NCBI GenBank assembly: GCA_009785115.1
Contig: WQWY01000007.1
Location: 57,075 to 121,074, forward strand
Direction of reading: 5' to 3'
Length of the DNA: 64,000 nucleotides
Source of the DNA: Micrococcales bacterium
Lineage (GTDB): Bacteria; Actinomycetota; Actinomycetes; Actinomycetales; Cellulomonadaceae
Below the pieces are notes generated by a model. That model saw only the letters and a program-made list of their open reading frames with translations. It ran no database searches and was not told where the DNA came from. Below are positions 27,771-37,708 of this stretch, piece by piece. Both the position numbers and the translations under genes were made by a program. Position 1 is the first letter of the stretch. Every line of letters begins with the position of its first letter.

Positions 27771-27824
27771 TGCTGACGGAGGTTGTCGACGCGTCGAGAT
27801 CTCGTCGACGTCACGCCGCCAGGG

Positions 27825-28670
27825 TCACCCCTCGCCGGCATCGACGTGGTAGCGGTGCAGGTAGAGGCTCGCCGCCACCGCCGTCGCCAGGTTCAGGCTA
27901 GAGACTCCGTCCGCCATCGGCAGCGAGACGATCTGATCTGCCCGGTCGCAGAGAGAGGCGGTCGCACCGTCGCGTTCGGTCCCGTAGGCGAACACGCACT
28001 CTTGAGGAAGACTCGCGGGGTCGAACCTCTCTCCTTGATCGCTGAAGAGCACGACATGATGGCCACCGAGGTCTTCGAGAGCCGAAGCGACGGTGGGCAG
28101 AGCGAACTGAAGACCGGCGGCACCACGGACAGCACCAGCAGTGAACGGGTCGCGATCACCCCCGACCAAGATCACCCCCGAAGCTCCAGCAGCCTTGGCG
28201 ACGCGTACGACCGCGCCGATGTTTCCCTGGTTCTGCGGGTTCTCCAGAAGGACTGCTGGTCGGGTCGGGGTCGGCAGGGCCTCCGCAAGAGTCCAGCCCG
28301 GCAGCCGTGCGAGCCCTATCGTTCTTGTGTGCACATCTTGTTTCGCGTGCTTCCGCAAGACCGCCGAGCTGATAGGGCAGGTCCGATCGAGGAACACGCC
28401 GACCAGATCGGGAGCGAGAGACCTGGCGAGGCTGTGGGTTCTTGAGACGTCAGAGCTGAAGATATGGACGACGTCGCCACCGAAGCGGAGGATGTGCTTA
28501 ATGGCGTGGAATCCTTCGACCACCACCAAGGAAGACGACTCCGCGAGATGGTCGCTCACAGGGTCGTCAAACACTTCTAGGCGCTGATTCATAGGCATAG
28601 AGTGCCCGCCTGCCTTGAGGTGCCTCGGCCGATGGGATTGATCGTTCCGCATCGCTAGACCAAGGATCAT
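27825..28670 (-). CDS. SpoU/TrmH-family RNA 2'-O-methyltransferase
   Basis: A 281-residue SPOUT methyltransferase. The three knot motifs are visible: LLENPQNQGNIGAVVRVAKA (motif 1 with N-x-GNIGA), YGTERDG (motif 2) and SLPMADGVSSLNLATAVAASLY (motif 3). An N-terminal substrate-binding region (about 28-130) precedes them, as in rRNA/tRNA ribose methyltransferases. The gene is distinctly less GC-rich than neighbours, which hints at acquisition. The ATG at 28670 has a GGAG ribosome-binding site; an internal ATG at 28598 is possible. Confidence 0.85.
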   Translation of the reverse strand: MILGLAMRNDQSHRPRHLKAGGHSMPMNQRLEVFDDPVSDHLAESSSLVVVEGFHAIKHILRFGGDVVHIFSSDVSRTHSLARSLAPDLVGVFLDRTCPISSAVLRKHAKQDVHTRTIGLARLPGWTLAEALPTPTRPAVLLENPQNQGNIGAVVRVAKAAGASGVILVGGDRDPFTAGAVRGAAGLQFALPTVASALEDLGGHHVVLFSDQGERFDPASLPQECVFAYGTERDGATASLCDRADQIVSLPMADGVSSLNLATAVAASLYLHRYHVDAGEG

Positions 28671-28859
28671 ACCACTCCGCTTCGGTCTGTGTCGTCATTT
28701 TCCTCTCGTAGGTGATGACGACAGCGAGGCATGAGATTGGATTCTGTGCCGACATCGAGACAGGACGACGTCGTGGTTCCTCAGGTTTTTTCTGCTCAGA
28801 CGATCACCTTGACGACCGACCTCGACGCCGCAGCCACGAAGATCACAGAGGAGCGGGTT

Positions 28860-29402
28860 CTACGCTCCTGCGACGTCCGCCAAGAACTCCTCACCCACTG
28901 GTTGCCCGGCGCGGATGACGGTGATCGACCCTTCCCCCTCGACGATGGCGAAGGCGACGTCCTGCAGACGAGTGATCCCCTTGTGGCGCAACCGTACGAT
29001 GAGGTCGGTCGAGCGAAGCCGCACCTTCTTCAGAGCCTCTTCGTCGATGACGCCGTCTCTCAGGACGACTCGAGGCTGGCTGGCCGACGCCAGAGGACGC
29101 GGCAGGCGGTGGCCCACCACCCGCTCCCACACGAGCAGGACTGTGAGGACGAGCAACCCTGTCACCAGGGTGGGCCGAGGTCCCAGCATGGCACGGGCTG
29201 TCACCGCGCCGATCACCGTCATCAGAGCCAGGCTCGCGGCGGTGACCCGCGCTCGCCTCTGGCCGAAGGACGACATCAGCGCGGCGAAGACCCAGAACAA
29301 GACCGAGGCGGCCACGACGGTGGCAAGCGCTTCCCCTACCGTGATCCCCAGCTGATCCCAGAGAATATCGACCATGCTCACCAGCATACTGAGCGCCCCC
29401 AT
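28860..29402 (-). CDS. DUF421 (YetF-type) membrane protein
   Basis: A 180-residue DUF421 protein: three N-terminal membrane helices (about 20-80) followed by a cytoplasmic domain with RPRTLVTGLL-type lead-in, the RVVLRDGVIDEEAL motif and a small sheet domain ending GQPVGEEF. Families like YetF are inner-membrane proteins of unknown activity. Several Met codons near the start (29402, 29387, 29375) and one further upstream at 29468 make the exact start uncertain. The nearest family N-terminus is the MVDILWDQLG segment, so the true start may be slightly inside the one given. Confidence 0.75.
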   Translation of the reverse strand: MGALSMLVSMVDILWDQLGITVGEALATVVAASVLFWVFAALMSSFGQRRARVTAASLALMTVIGAVTARAMLGPRPTLVTGLLVLTVLLVWERVVGHRLPRPLASASQPRVVLRDGVIDEEALKKVRLRSTDLIVRLRHKGITRLQDVAFAIVEGEGSITVIRAGQPVGEEFLADVAGA

Positions 29403-29657
29403 GCTCGCGACCCCACCAAGACAGCGCTGGCACCGAAGGAGAAGACGAGTCTTCTTGCAGGAAAACAAGAGAAGGTTCGCACTCAGCCCCCTGGACGCGA
29501 TCCATATTTTGCGAGCGAAGCCCTTTCAGAGCTGCCGAGATAACCTATCATCGGCCTCTTCCACACCATCACTCCGCTCTGCGGCAACACGCCCGCTCGC
29601 CTGGCCGAGCGACACGTCGCTCATGTACACCGGGTGCGGGACCTGTCTCCGCGAAAA

Positions 29658-29712
29658 ATGACGAGAGTGACGAGACTTGAATCCGGCGAGAACACGGTGC
29701 TCTTGATCGAGT
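29658..29712. repeat. Degenerate direct repeat, distal copy
   Basis: Fifty-five bases that align without gaps to 29811-29865 at roughly 84% identity (about nine mismatches by eye). It begins ATGACGAGAG and ends CTCTTGATCGAGT. The proximal copy abuts the 3' end of tRNA-Ala. The bases beyond this copy (29713-29750) contain TTCGAAC, which may be a worn T-arm. Confidence 0.6.
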
Positions 29713-29763
29713 CGACCATACGAAGGACTGTTCGAACAACCAAGACGACCACAGACCGGGGGC

Positions 29764-29807
29764 CACGGGGGCTCGCCCCCGTGCGGGTGCGGGGCTAGGC
29801 CCCGCAC
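29764..29807 (-). terminator. Two tandem GC-rich hairpins downstream of tRNA-Ala
   Basis: Hairpin one: CACGGGGGC/GCCCCCGTG (29764-29783). Hairpin two: a 9-bp stem GTGCGGGGC/GCCCCGCAC with a 3-nt loop (29787-29807). On the minus strand they follow the tRNA and the proximal repeat, as expected for transcription termination. Confidence 0.5.
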
Positions 29808-29810
29808 AAC

Positions 29811-29864
29811 ATGACGAGAGCGACGAGGCTTGCATTCTGCAAGCACACGTCGCTCTTGATCGAG
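29811..29864. repeat. Degenerate direct repeat, copy next to tRNA-Ala
   Basis: Partner of the repeat at 29658-29712. On the minus strand it directly follows the tRNA 3' end and can itself fold (GCTTGC-AGAAT-GCAAGC), which the distal copy cannot. Confidence 0.6.
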
Positions 29865-29937
29865 TGGAGCTGATGGGACTCGAACCCACGACCCCCTGCA
29901 TGCCATGCAGGTGCGCTACCAGCTGCGCCACAGCCCC
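29865..29937 (-). tRNA. tRNA-Ala (anticodon GGC)
   Basis: A 73-nt cloverleaf on the minus strand. The acceptor stem pairs GGGGCTG with CAGCTCC, the anticodon arm is CCTGC-ATGGCAT-GCAGG with GGC at 34-36, and the T arm contains GGGTTCGAGTCCC. The discriminator is A, and CCA is not encoded. Confidence 0.95.
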
Positions 29938-29988
29938 AGATGCGCCCGGAGGCGCTCGGCAAGTCTAGACCACCGGGAACAAGGGCGC

Positions 29989-30669
29989 CTAATCCGGGTC
30001 GGCGACGTCGCCGGGCTCGGGATCGGGGCCTGCCTCCCAGCTGGTCGACGCATCGGTGGGGCCCAGGTTGTAGCCGCTCATCATCCAGGCGGTGTCGGCG
30101 CGGTTGCGGAGCAGATGGGCCCAGTGGGCGTTGCGCATGGAGATCAGGGCGGGCCAGTCAGCCCCCGCCCCGAGCAGGAGGCCCAGGCCGGCGCCGGTGG
30201 CCGTGCCGTGCGAGACCACCACCAGCGTCCCCTGGCCGAGGGCTGTCGCGTGCTCGGTGAGCGCTTCCGCGTAACGTCGTGCGACCTGCGCGCGCGGCTC
30301 GGCCTCGACTCCTTCGGGCTGGTCACCGAGGTGCCACCACTGGCGGAACTCCTCCGGCCAGCGCGCCTCGATCTCAGAGCGTGTCAGACCCTCCCAGAGG
30401 CCGAAGCTCCGCTCCTGCAGCCTGGGGTCCGTCGTCACGGGCAGGTTCGTCATCTGGGCCAGGTACTCGGCGGTCTGGCGTGCCCGGAGCATGTCAGAGC
30501 TGACGATCGCGCTCACCTCGTGGCGAGCCGCCAGGGCTGCGGCGGCGGTGCGCGCCTGCCAGTGCCCGACCTCGTCCAGCTCGATGTCGGCCTTGCCCTG
30601 CATCCGAGCCTGCACGTTGTACGACGTGCGTCCGTGGCGCCACGCCACCACGTGAAGCCCGTTCGTCAT
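29989..30669 (-). CDS. Histidine phosphatase family protein (phosphoglycerate mutase-like)
   Basis: A 226-residue histidine-phosphatase protein. The catalytic RHGRT motif is at about residues 11-15, the second Arg in SSDMLRARQTAEYL, the acid ERSFGLWEG, and the second catalytic His in VVVSHGTA. In actinobacteria this gene sits directly after rsfS and is often annotated as a phosphoglycerate mutase, but it may be a general phosphatase such as a glucosyl-3-phosphoglycerate phosphatase. Its ATG overlaps the rsfS stop by 4 bp, so it ends the obgE-to-rsfS transcription unit. Confidence 0.88.
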   Translation of the reverse strand: MTNGLHVVAWRHGRTSYNVQARMQGKADIELDEVGHWQARTAAAALAARHEVSAIVSSDMLRARQTAEYLAQMTNLPVTTDPRLQERSFGLWEGLTRSEIEARWPEEFRQWWHLGDQPEGVEAEPRAQVARRYAEALTEHATALGQGTLVVVSHGTATGAGLGLLLGAGADWPALISMRNAHWAHLLRNRADTAWMMSGYNLGPTDASTSWEAGPDPEPGDVADPD

Positions 30670-31043
30670 GGTCTCTCCTCGTGCAGGTCAGCGGGAAGCT
30701 CGATCACCGGGCAGTCCCGCCACAGGCGTTCCAGGGCGTAGTAGGCGCGATCCTCGGCGTGCTGGACGTGCACGACCAGGTCGCCGAAGTCGAGCAGCAC
30801 CCACCGGGCCTGCGTCTGCCCCTCCCGGCGCACCGGCGCGGCGCCCAACCCGTGCAACGCCTCCTCGACGGCGTCGACGATGGCCCCGACCTGACGCTCG
30901 GTGCTGCCTGAGGCGATGAGGAAGACGTCGGTGAGCACCAGCTGTCCGGACACGTCGAGGGCGACCAGACCCAGGGCTTTGCGATCAGCAGCGGCACGAG
31001 CGGCCGCGACGGTCAGCTCGACCGCACGTGGTGAGGCTGTCAC
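30666..31043 (-). CDS. rsfS: Ribosome silencing factor RsfS
   Basis: A 125-residue RsfS/Iojap protein. Core motifs are DRKALGLVALDVSGQLVLTDVFLIASGSTERQV, GWVLLDFGD-type VLLDFGDLVVHVQH, and the YYALERLW end. RsfS binds ribosomal protein L14 on the 50S subunit and blocks joining with 30S when nutrients are low. It sits between the Pro-rich membrane protein (7 bp upstream) and the phosphatase in the conserved nadD-rsfS order. Confidence 0.95.
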   Translation of the reverse strand: MTASPRAVELTVAAARAAADRKALGLVALDVSGQLVLTDVFLIASGSTERQVGAIVDAVEEALHGLGAAPVRREGQTQARWVLLDFGDLVVHVQHAEDRAYYALERLWRDCPVIELPADLHEERP

Positions 31044-31050
31044 GGGGCCG

Positions 31051-32190
31051 CTACCACCCGACCGCGAGGAACGTCGAGAACCCTGCCAGGGCCTCGGCCT
31101 GGACCGCCCCGCTGCGGTCTAGCAGCAGGTAGATCACCACACCGAGCACGAAGGCCACCAGGCACAGCACCAGCAGGTGCAGCCACGTGTACGACCGCCC
31201 CTTCGCCGCTGGTCTCGACGCCTCCTCAGGCTCCTCCGGTTCCTCCCCCTCGTCGGAGGTGTCCGTGGTGATCGACTCCCACGGCAGGGCGTCGCTCTCC
31301 GCAGCAGCGGTGTCTAGGTCCTCGTCCGGGGCCACCGGCCGGGCGGGCTCTGGTGTCGGCACGGGCCGCGCCAGAGGAGCAGCAGGAGCAGGAGAGGGCG
31401 CCACGGCGGCGACAGGCGGGTACGAGGCCGGCAGCGGCGGGGACACGACCTCGGTCGGCGGGCCTGAGGGCACCTGGGGCGCCGCTGGCGCCGTCGGGCG
31501 CCAGCCGGGCGCTCCCGGGGCGGCCAGAGCAGCAGCGGGGGCGGGCGCCTCTGGCTGCGGCGGCCGGGCAGGCCGCGACGGGGCCGACTGCCCTGCCAGG
31601 CGGGGCTGCGGACCAGAAGACCACGCCTCGGACGGTGACGGGGAGGCTCCCCGCACAGCCGGCTCGTCGTGCTGGGGGGCCCGCAGGCTTCGCGGCGCCA
31701 CGCTGCGAGGCGGCGCGGCGGGCGCTGGAGGCACGCTCTCGGACGGGGGGTAAGAACGAGCAGAGCGAGGCGCCGGTGCCTGGACGTGGGGGGCGACCGG
31801 TTCGGGTGGTGCCGGCCGGTGGACGACCGGTGGCGCGGCCGGAGCAGGAGGTCCAGACCGAGGCTGAGCGGCAGCCGGCCGGACGACGGGCGGCTGAGCG
31901 GCAGGCGGTGGGACAGGTCGCGGCTGGGGCGGTGCGCTGCCTGGAGCACCGGCTGACGTGCTCTGGCTCTGGGTCCACGAGGGAAGGTTCTCCCCCGACC
32001 CGGCGGTCCGAGGGCGCTGACGGTACCCGTAACGAGCCGGTGGGGTCTGGTCGGCGGCCGGTTCTGGGGTGGCTGGCGCCTCCGTGCGTCGGGCGCGACG
32101 ACGCGGCGGCCCGTCTGACGCGCCGGGCGCACCCGGCACGTCGGTCCCCTCGGTCTCCCGGCGGCGTCGCCGCTCCCCAGGATGAGTCAT
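31051..32190 (-). CDS. Pro/Ala-rich protein with single C-terminal membrane helix
   Basis: A 379-residue protein of no recognised family. Residues 1-320 are low-complexity, rich in Pro, Ala, Arg and Gln; the acidic stretch [15 protein letters not shown] follows; then one hydrophobic helix (about 338-358, [21 protein letters not shown]) close to the C-terminus. The topology suggests a long disordered cytoplasmic arm anchored by its tail. Its start overlaps the nadD stop by 4 bp, and it lies where other actinobacteria often carry a membrane or LytR-type gene between nadD and rsfS. Confidence 0.7.
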   Translation of the reverse strand: MTHPGERRRRRETEGTDVPGAPGASDGPPRRRARRTEAPATPEPAADQTPPARYGYRQRPRTAGSGENLPSWTQSQSTSAGAPGSAPPQPRPVPPPAAQPPVVRPAAAQPRSGPPAPAAPPVVHRPAPPEPVAPHVQAPAPRSARSYPPSESVPPAPAAPPRSVAPRSLRAPQHDEPAVRGASPSPSEAWSSGPQPRLAGQSAPSRPARPPQPEAPAPAAALAAPGAPGWRPTAPAAPQVPSGPPTEVVSPPLPASYPPVAAVAPSPAPAAPLARPVPTPEPARPVAPDEDLDTAAAESDALPWESITTDTSDEGEEPEEPEEASRPAAKGRSYTWLHLLVLCLVAFVLGVVIYLLLDRSGAVQAEALAGFSTFLAVGW

Positions 32191-32837
32191 CCGCTCTCAC
32201 GTCCTTGGTCCCGATACAGCTGGTGCTTGGCAATGTACTGAACCACACCGTCAGGCACGAGGTACCACACTGGCAGCCCCGTCCGTGCCCTGGCACGGAC
32301 GTCCGTGGACGAGATCGCCAACGCGGGAACCTCCAGCTCCTCGACCCGGCCCTCAGGCAGGCCGGCGACAGACATGCGATGCCCCGGGCGGGTCACCGCG
32401 ACGAACGTCGCCAGGTCGAACAACCTGTCTGCCTCGCGCCACTCCAGGATCTGGGCGACGGCGTCGGCACCGGTGATGAACAGCAGGTCAGCATCCGGGC
32501 GCTGGGCACGCAGGTCGGTCAACGTGTCCACCGTATACGTCAGACCAGGCCGGTCGATATCCACCCGGCTCACCCAGAACCTCGGGTTGGACGCGGTGGC
32601 GATGACCGTCATCAGGTACCGGTGCTCGGCCGGCGTCACCCCCGAGCCCTGCTTGAACGAGGGCTGCCCCGTCGGGACGAACACCACCTCGTCAAGGTCG
32701 AACCGTGCCGCGACCTCGCTGGCGGCCACGAGGTGGCCGTGATGGACGGGGTCGAACGTGCCGCCCATCACCCCGAGACGGGGACGGGTCGGCGCAGCGG
32801 CAGAGGTCACGGCGGACGGCCGTCTCGGGTCTCTCAC
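32187..32837 (-). CDS. nadD: Nicotinate-mononucleotide adenylyltransferase NadD
   Basis: A 216-residue NadD. The nucleotidyltransferase motif [12 protein letters not shown] lies at about residues 25-36, then [21 protein letters not shown] and the late ISSTDVRAR motif. It adenylates nicotinate mononucleotide in NAD synthesis. The GTG start overlaps the proA stop (GTGA), so it is coupled to proA. Confidence 0.95.
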   Translation of the reverse strand: MRDPRRPSAVTSAAAPTRPRLGVMGGTFDPVHHGHLVAASEVAARFDLDEVVFVPTGQPSFKQGSGVTPAEHRYLMTVIATASNPRFWVSRVDIDRPGLTYTVDTLTDLRAQRPDADLLFITGADAVAQILEWREADRLFDLATFVAVTRPGHRMSVAGLPEGRVEELEVPALAISSTDVRARARTGLPVWYLVPDGVVQYIAKHQLYRDQGRESG

Positions 32838-34123
32838 GGCCTGACGTGGCCGTCACCGTGGACCACCCACTTCGTGGTGGTGAGCTCGGCCAGGCCCATA
32901 GGGCCGCGGGCGTGCAGCTTCTGGGTGGAGATGCCGATCTCGGCCCCCAGGCCGAGCTGGCCACCATCGGTGAACCGGGTCGAGGCGTTGACCATCACCG
33001 CCGCGGAGTCGACCTCGGCGACGAACCGCTCCGAGGCGACCAGGCTCGTCGTGCAGATCGCCTCGGTGTGGCCCGAGCTCCAGGTGCGGATGTGCTCGAC
33101 GGCCGCGTCCAGGTCGTCCACCACGCGCACCGCGATGTCGGGTGACAGGTACTCGGTGGCCCAGTCCTCCTCCGTCGCCGGCACCGCGTCGGTGCCAGCC
33201 GGTGCCAGAGCCAGGGTGGTCGCGTCGCCGTGCACGGTCACGCCGGCCTCGGTGAGCGCGGCCAGCGCCTGGGGCACGAAGCTCTCCGCGACCGCCCGGT
33301 GCACCAGCAGGGTCTCTAGCGCGTTGCACACCCCGACGCGCTGCGTCTTGCCGTTGAGCAAGATCGCCAGCGCCTGGGCGAGGTCGGCCGAGCCGTCGAC
33401 GTACAGGTGGCAGTTGCCCACACCGGTCTCGATCACCGGCACGGTCGCCTCGCGCACCACGGTCTGGATCAGGTCGGCGCCGCCGCGCGGCACCAGCACG
33501 TCGACCAGACCGCGCGCACGCATCAGCGCCACGCCCCCGGCACGGCCCCACGCGTCGACGGACTGCACCAGGTCGGCGGGCATGCCCTGGGTGGTCAGCG
33601 CCTGGGCGAGGGTCTCGACGATCACGGCGTTCGACGACGCCGCCGCCGAGCCGCCGCGCAGCAGCACCGCGTTGCCGCTCTTCAGCGACAGGCCCGCCGC
33701 GTCGACGGTCACGTTGGGACGAGCCTCGTAGATCATCGCCACGACGCCCATCGGCACCCGGACCTGGCGCAGCCGCAGCCCGTTCGGCAGCGTGGAGCCC
33801 CGCACCACCTCCCCGACAGGGTCAGGCAGCCCCGCGAGCTCGCGCAGCGCGTCAGCGATAGCGTCGATGCGCTGCTCGGAGAGCGCGAGGCGGTCCAGCA
33901 GGCCGTCGGGCATCCCGTTGGCGCGCCCCCGGTCCAGATCTTCGGCGTTGGCCGCGAGAATCCGCGGCGCTGCCGCCACCAGCGCGTCCGCCATGGCGTG
34001 GAGCAGGGCGTCCTTGCGCGCACGCGTCGCGGTCGCCAGCGCGCGAGCGGCCACCACCGCCCGACGGGCCATCGCCTCGACGGCGACCTGCGCCTCGTCG
34101 GGCACGGCCGAGGTCTCGTCCAT
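32834..34123 (-). CDS. proA: Glutamate-5-semialdehyde dehydrogenase ProA
   Basis: A 429-residue ProA. Visible motifs are [21 protein letters not shown] (NADPH site), LRGGSAA, the [10 protein letters not shown] segment, and the catalytic Cys in [15 protein letters not shown]. It reduces gamma-glutamyl phosphate to the semialdehyde in proline synthesis, following ProB. The ATG at 34123 starts 10 bp after the proB stop. The frame is open further upstream through proB, but that part is not coding in this frame. Confidence 0.95.
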   Translation of the reverse strand: MDETSAVPDEAQVAVEAMARRAVVAARALATATRARKDALLHAMADALVAAAPRILAANAEDLDRGRANGMPDGLLDRLALSEQRIDAIADALRELAGLPDPVGEVVRGSTLPNGLRLRQVRVPMGVVAMIYEARPNVTVDAAGLSLKSGNAVLLRGGSAAASSNAVIVETLAQALTTQGMPADLVQSVDAWGRAGGVALMRARGLVDVLVPRGGADLIQTVVREATVPVIETGVGNCHLYVDGSADLAQALAILLNGKTQRVGVCNALETLLVHRAVAESFVPQALAALTEAGVTVHGDATTLALAPAGTDAVPATEEDWATEYLSPDIAVRVVDDLDAAVEHIRTWSSGHTEAICTTSLVASERFVAEVDSAAVMVNASTRFTDGGQLGLGAEIGISTQKLHARGPMGLAELTTTKWVVHGDGHVRP

Positions 34124-34133
34124 GAGGGCCAGC

Positions 34134-35318
34134 CTAGGGCGTGTTTCGTGTGTCAGTGCGCAAACGAGGCACGTTCGGTGCGGGGGGCTGGTCGACCAGC
34201 ACCAGGTCGTCGCGGTGCACCAGCTCGCGGTCGTAGCCCGCGCCGAGCTCGGCAGCCAGGTCGCGGGTCGAGCGACCGAGCAACGACGGCACCTCCTCGG
34301 CGTCGAAGGCGACCAGGCCGCGCGCCACCACCTCGACGCCCGGGCCGACGATCTCCACCGGGTCACCGGCGGAGAAGTCTCCCTCGAAGCCCACGACCCC
34401 GGCGGGCAGCAACGACGTCCCCTGCTCTCGTAGCGCCCGTACCGCACCGGCGTCGACGATCAGCCGCCCGCGGGTGCGCGCCGCGTGCGCGAGCCACAGC
34501 AACCGGACCGAGGAGCGCCGCCCGGTCGCGGCGAACCATGTGCCTACGTCCTGCCCGTCGAGCCCGGCCTGAGCGGCGGCCGCGCTGGTCAGCAGCACAG
34601 GGATGCCCGAGCCGGTCGCGATGGCCACCGACTCCAGCTTGGTCACCATCCCTCCGGTGCCCACCGCGCTCCCCGGCCGGGAGGCGTCGATCCCCTCGAG
34701 ATCCTCCGGGCCCAGCACCAGCGGCACCCGCCGGCTGCCCGGCTCGCTGGGCGGTCCGGTGTACAGCCCGTCCACGTCCGTGAGCAGCACCATCGCGTCG
34801 GCTCCCACCAGGTGGGACACCAGAGCGGCCAGCCTGTCGTTGTCGCCGAACCTGATCTCGTCGGTGGCCACCACGTCGTTCTCGTTGACCACCGGCACCA
34901 CACCCAGCGCGAGCAGCTTCTCCAGCGTGCGGCTGGCGTTGCGGTAGTGCGCGTGCCGCATGGTGTCGTCGGCGGTCAGCAGCACCTGACCGACCTGCAG
35001 GCCGTGGCGGGCGAAGGCGCGCGCGTAGTGGGCGACCAGCAGCCCCTGGCCGACCGACGCCGCCGCCTGCTGCGTCGCGAGGTCTCGTGGACGGCGCGGC
35101 AGCCCGAGCGGCCCGAGAGCCGAGGCGATGGCCCCCGACGAGACCAGCACCACCGACTGACCGGCGGCGTGCCGAGCCGCGACGAGATCGACCAGGGCGG
35201 ACAGCCGCTCCTGGTCCAACCTCCCGTCCTGGTCGGTCAGCGACGACGAGCCGATCTTCACGACGATGCGCGACGCCTGCGGCAACAGGGTCCGGTTGGC
35301 CAGAGACACGCCACTCAC
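34134..35318 (-). CDS. proB: Glutamate 5-kinase ProB
   Basis: A 394-residue ProB with a kinase domain ([12 protein letters not shown] near residue 18, [50 protein letters not shown]) and a C-terminal PUA domain (about 285-375, [13 protein letters not shown] onward). It phosphorylates glutamate, the feedback-controlled first step of proline synthesis. A GACAAT -10 box ends 6 nt before the GTG, so a second, leaderless promoter probably serves proB-proA-nadD. Confidence 0.95.
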   Translation of the reverse strand: MSGVSLANRTLLPQASRIVVKIGSSSLTDQDGRLDQERLSALVDLVAARHAAGQSVVLVSSGAIASALGPLGLPRRPRDLATQQAAASVGQGLLVAHYARAFARHGLQVGQVLLTADDTMRHAHYRNASRTLEKLLALGVVPVVNENDVVATDEIRFGDNDRLAALVSHLVGADAMVLLTDVDGLYTGPPSEPGSRRVPLVLGPEDLEGIDASRPGSAVGTGGMVTKLESVAIATGSGIPVLLTSAAAAQAGLDGQDVGTWFAATGRRSSVRLLWLAHAARTRGRLIVDAGAVRALREQGTSLLPAGVVGFEGDFSAGDPVEIVGPGVEVVARGLVAFDAEEVPSLLGRSTRDLAAELGAGYDRELVHRDDLVLVDQPPAPNVPRLRTDTRNTP

Positions 35319-35386
35319 CCGCCCATTGTCCAGCTCATCGCCCTTCTCGCGGTCCTCGTCAGGCCCGTGAGCCTGACACCGAGGCG

Positions 35387-36910
35387 TCAGTCGAGGTCGT
35401 CAGGGTCGGTCCAGACGCCTTGGTCACGCTCAGCGGCCAGCTCGGCACGGGCGGCGGTCTTCGCGTCCATGCGCTCCTTGTGGGCGCGGCGCTTGTCCTC
35501 TCGGGTAGGACGGGCACGCTCGTCCAGGCGTCGGTCGGAGCCTCGAGGACCGGCCAGCAGCTCCGCACCGGCGCTCAGCGTGGGCTCCCAGTCGAAGACG
35601 ACCGCGTCGTGGTCCGAGCCGATGCGGACCTCGTCGCCGGCCACCGCACCGGCCGCCAGCAGGGCCTCCTCGACCCCGAGCCTGGCCAGCCGGTCGGCCA
35701 GGTAGCCGACGGCCTCGTCGTTGGTGAAGTCGGTCTGGTGGACCCAGCGCTCCGGCCTGTCGCCGCGCACCTGGAACCACATGAGCGTGCCCTGCTCGCG
35801 CCGGGTCACCGTGAACCCCGTGTCGTCGACGGCAGCGGGTCGCAGCACGACGCGCGTCGGCGCGGGGTCGGGCTCGGCGGCACGAGCGGCGGCCACCTGC
35901 GCGGCCAGGGCGAACTCCAGGGCGCGCAGGCCCGTGTGGGCCGCGGCGGAGACCTCGTGCACCGGCAGCCCGCGCGCCTCGAGCTCGGGACGCACCAGGT
36001 CGGCCAGGTCCTTCGCCTCAGGCACGTCCACCTTGTTGAGCACCACGACCCGGGGGCGCTCGACCAGCGGGGTGTGCCCCCACTGCTGGTCGAGGTCGGC
36101 GCTGTAGGCCGCCAGCTCGGCCTCGATGACGTCGAGGTCCGAGATCGGGTCCCGCCCTGGCTCGAGGGTCGCGCAGTCCAGCACGTGCACGATCACCGCG
36201 CAGCGCTCGATGTGCCGCAAGAACTCCAGACCCAGCCCCTTGCCGGTCGAGGCGCCAGGGATCAGGCCGGGTACGTCGGCGACGGTGAAGCGCGCCGCAC
36301 CGGCCTGGACCACGCCGAGGTTCGGCACCAGCGTGGTGAACGGGTAGTCGGCGATCTTCGGCCGTGCCGCGGACATCGCGGCGACCAGGCTGGACTTGCC
36401 GGCGCTCGGGTAGCCGACCAGGGCCACGTCAGCGATCGTCTTCAGCTCGAGCACGATGTCGGCCGACGCCCCCGGCTCACCGAGCAGGGCGAAACCAGGG
36501 GCTTTGCGACGAGGCGAGGCGAGCGCGGCGTTGCCGAGCCCACCACGCCCCCCGGCCGCGACGACGTACCGGGCCCCCGCACCCACCAGGTCGGCGAGCA
36601 TCGTGCCGTCCGGGCTCAGCACCACGGTGCCGTCGGGCACCGGCAGCTCCAGGTCGGGCGCCGAGGCACCAGACTTGTGGTCGCCCATCCCCTGCACCCC
36701 CGACGCCGCCTTGCGGTGCGGGGAGTGGTGGTAGTCCAGCAACGTCGTGACCTGCGGGTCCACGACCAGCACGACAGAGCCGCCGTGACCTCCGTTGCCG
36801 CCGTCCGGCCCGGCCAACGGCCTGAACTTCTCCCGGCGCACCGAGGCACAGCCGTTCCCGCCGTCACCTGCCGTGGCGTGCAGCGCCACCCGGTCGACAA
36901 ACGTCGCCAC
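35387..36910 (-). CDS. obgE: GTPase ObgE
   Basis: A 507-residue Obg. The Gly-rich OBG fold occupies about 1-160 ([27 protein letters not shown]), the G domain follows ([11 protein letters not shown] as G1, [10 protein letters not shown] as G3, NKVDVPEA as G4), and the C-terminal OCT domain (about 350-430) ends in a charged tail. Obg binds the 50S subunit and ppGpp and couples ribosome assembly to growth. It has its own Shine-Dalgarno (GAGGAGA) before a GTG and is separated from rpmA by a terminator. Confidence 0.95.
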   Translation of the reverse strand: MATFVDRVALHATAGDGGNGCASVRREKFRPLAGPDGGNGGHGGSVVLVVDPQVTTLLDYHHSPHRKAASGVQGMGDHKSGASAPDLELPVPDGTVVLSPDGTMLADLVGAGARYVVAAGGRGGLGNAALASPRRKAPGFALLGEPGASADIVLELKTIADVALVGYPSAGKSSLVAAMSAARPKIADYPFTTLVPNLGVVQAGAARFTVADVPGLIPGASTGKGLGLEFLRHIERCAVIVHVLDCATLEPGRDPISDLDVIEAELAAYSADLDQQWGHTPLVERPRVVVLNKVDVPEAKDLADLVRPELEARGLPVHEVSAAAHTGLRALEFALAAQVAAARAAEPDPAPTRVVLRPAAVDDTGFTVTRREQGTLMWFQVRGDRPERWVHQTDFTNDEAVGYLADRLARLGVEEALLAAGAVAGDEVRIGSDHDAVVFDWEPTLSAGAELLAGPRGSDRRLDERARPTREDKRRAHKERMDAKTAARAELAAERDQGVWTDPDDLD

Positions 36911-36929
36911 GCCATCTCCTCTCGATGAC

Positions 36930-36963
36930 AGAAGGGGCGCACCGAAACCGGTGCACCCCTTCT
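36930..36963 (-). terminator. Terminator after rpmA
   Basis: A stem of AGAAGGGG and GCACCG arms with one C-A mismatch and an AAAC loop lies 20 bp past the rpmA stop and ends just before the obgE start region. It would separate ribosomal-protein transcription from obgE. Confidence 0.65.
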
Positions 36964-36984
36964 GCCCGACCGTCTGCGGGTCTG

Positions 36985-37242
36985 TCAGACCTCCGCGGCC
37001 ACCACGTCTACGACCTTGCGGCCCCGCCGGGTCTCGAAGGCCACCGCGCCGTCGCTCAGCGCGAACAGCGTGTCGTCCCCGCCCCGGCCCACGTTGTGCC
37101 CGGGGTGGAAGTGGGTGCCGCGCTGGCGGACCAGGATCTCCCCCGCACGGACCTTCTGGCCGCCGAAGCGCTTCACGCCCAGCCGCTGGGCGTTGGAGTC
37201 ACGACCGTTGCGCGAGGAGCTCGCGCCCTTCTTGTGTGCCAT
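36985..37242 (-). CDS. rpmA: 50S ribosomal protein L27
   Basis: An 85-residue bL27. It begins [16 protein letters not shown] with no cleavable N-terminal extension, and holds the conserved [24 protein letters not shown]27 reaches the peptidyl-transferase centre. It follows rplU by 15 bp. Confidence 0.97.
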   Translation of the reverse strand: MAHKKGASSSRNGRDSNAQRLGVKRFGGQKVRAGEILVRQRGTHFHPGHNVGRGGDDTLFALSDGAVAFETRRGRKVVDVVAAEV

Positions 37243-37257
37243 CTCTCCAGCTCTCCC

Positions 37258-37581
37258 TTACGCCTTGATCCCGGTGACCTTGAGCCGGGTCAGCTTCTGG
37301 CGGTGACCCTGACGCTTGCGGTACCCGGTCTTGTTCTTGAACTTCATGATCGTGATCTTGGGGCCCTTCTGGTCCCGCACGACCTCGGCGGTGACGCTCA
37401 CCTTCGCGAGCGCCGCGGCGTCGGCGGTGACCTTCTCCCCGTCGACGAGCAGCAGAGCAGGCAGCTCGACGCTCTCACCGGCCTGTGCGTCCAGCCTGTC
37501 CACGACGACCACATCACCGACGGAGACCCTCTCCTGACGGCCGCCGGCCTTGACGATCGCGTACACCACGGTGCTGCTCAT
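37258..37581 (-). CDS. rplU: 50S ribosomal protein L21
   Basis: A 107-residue bL21, starting [16 protein letters not shown] and ending with the conserved [20 protein letters not shown]. The upstream in-frame extension to 37665 is not ribosomal-protein-like. It lies between rne and rpmA in the usual order. Confidence 0.96.
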   Translation of the reverse strand: MSSTVVYAIVKAGGRQERVSVGDVVVVDRLDAQAGESVELPALLLVDGEKVTADAAALAKVSVTAEVVRDQKGPKITIMKFKNKTGYRKRQGHRQKLTRLKVTGIKA

Positions 37582-37708
37582 TTCTGCTAGGACTGCTCGG
37601 GACTGCGGACGGGCCACACCGCTCGCGACGATCACCGTACGGGACGTCAGGTCGCGGCGTGCCACGGCGGCACAAGAGAGCGCTCGCGCGGAGCGCCGGA
37701 CGTCAAGG

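Noticed and set aside
27785..27809. 7-bp inverted repeat GTCGACG/CGTCGAC between convergent genes
   Set aside because: Short, with an 11-nt loop and no U-tract; SalI-like palindromes are common at this GC, so it was not called a terminator.
29526..29931. Overlapping small open frames across the tRNA-Ala flank
   Set aside because: They are translations of the tRNA and its repeat (similar RS-rich peptides from both repeat copies), not genes.
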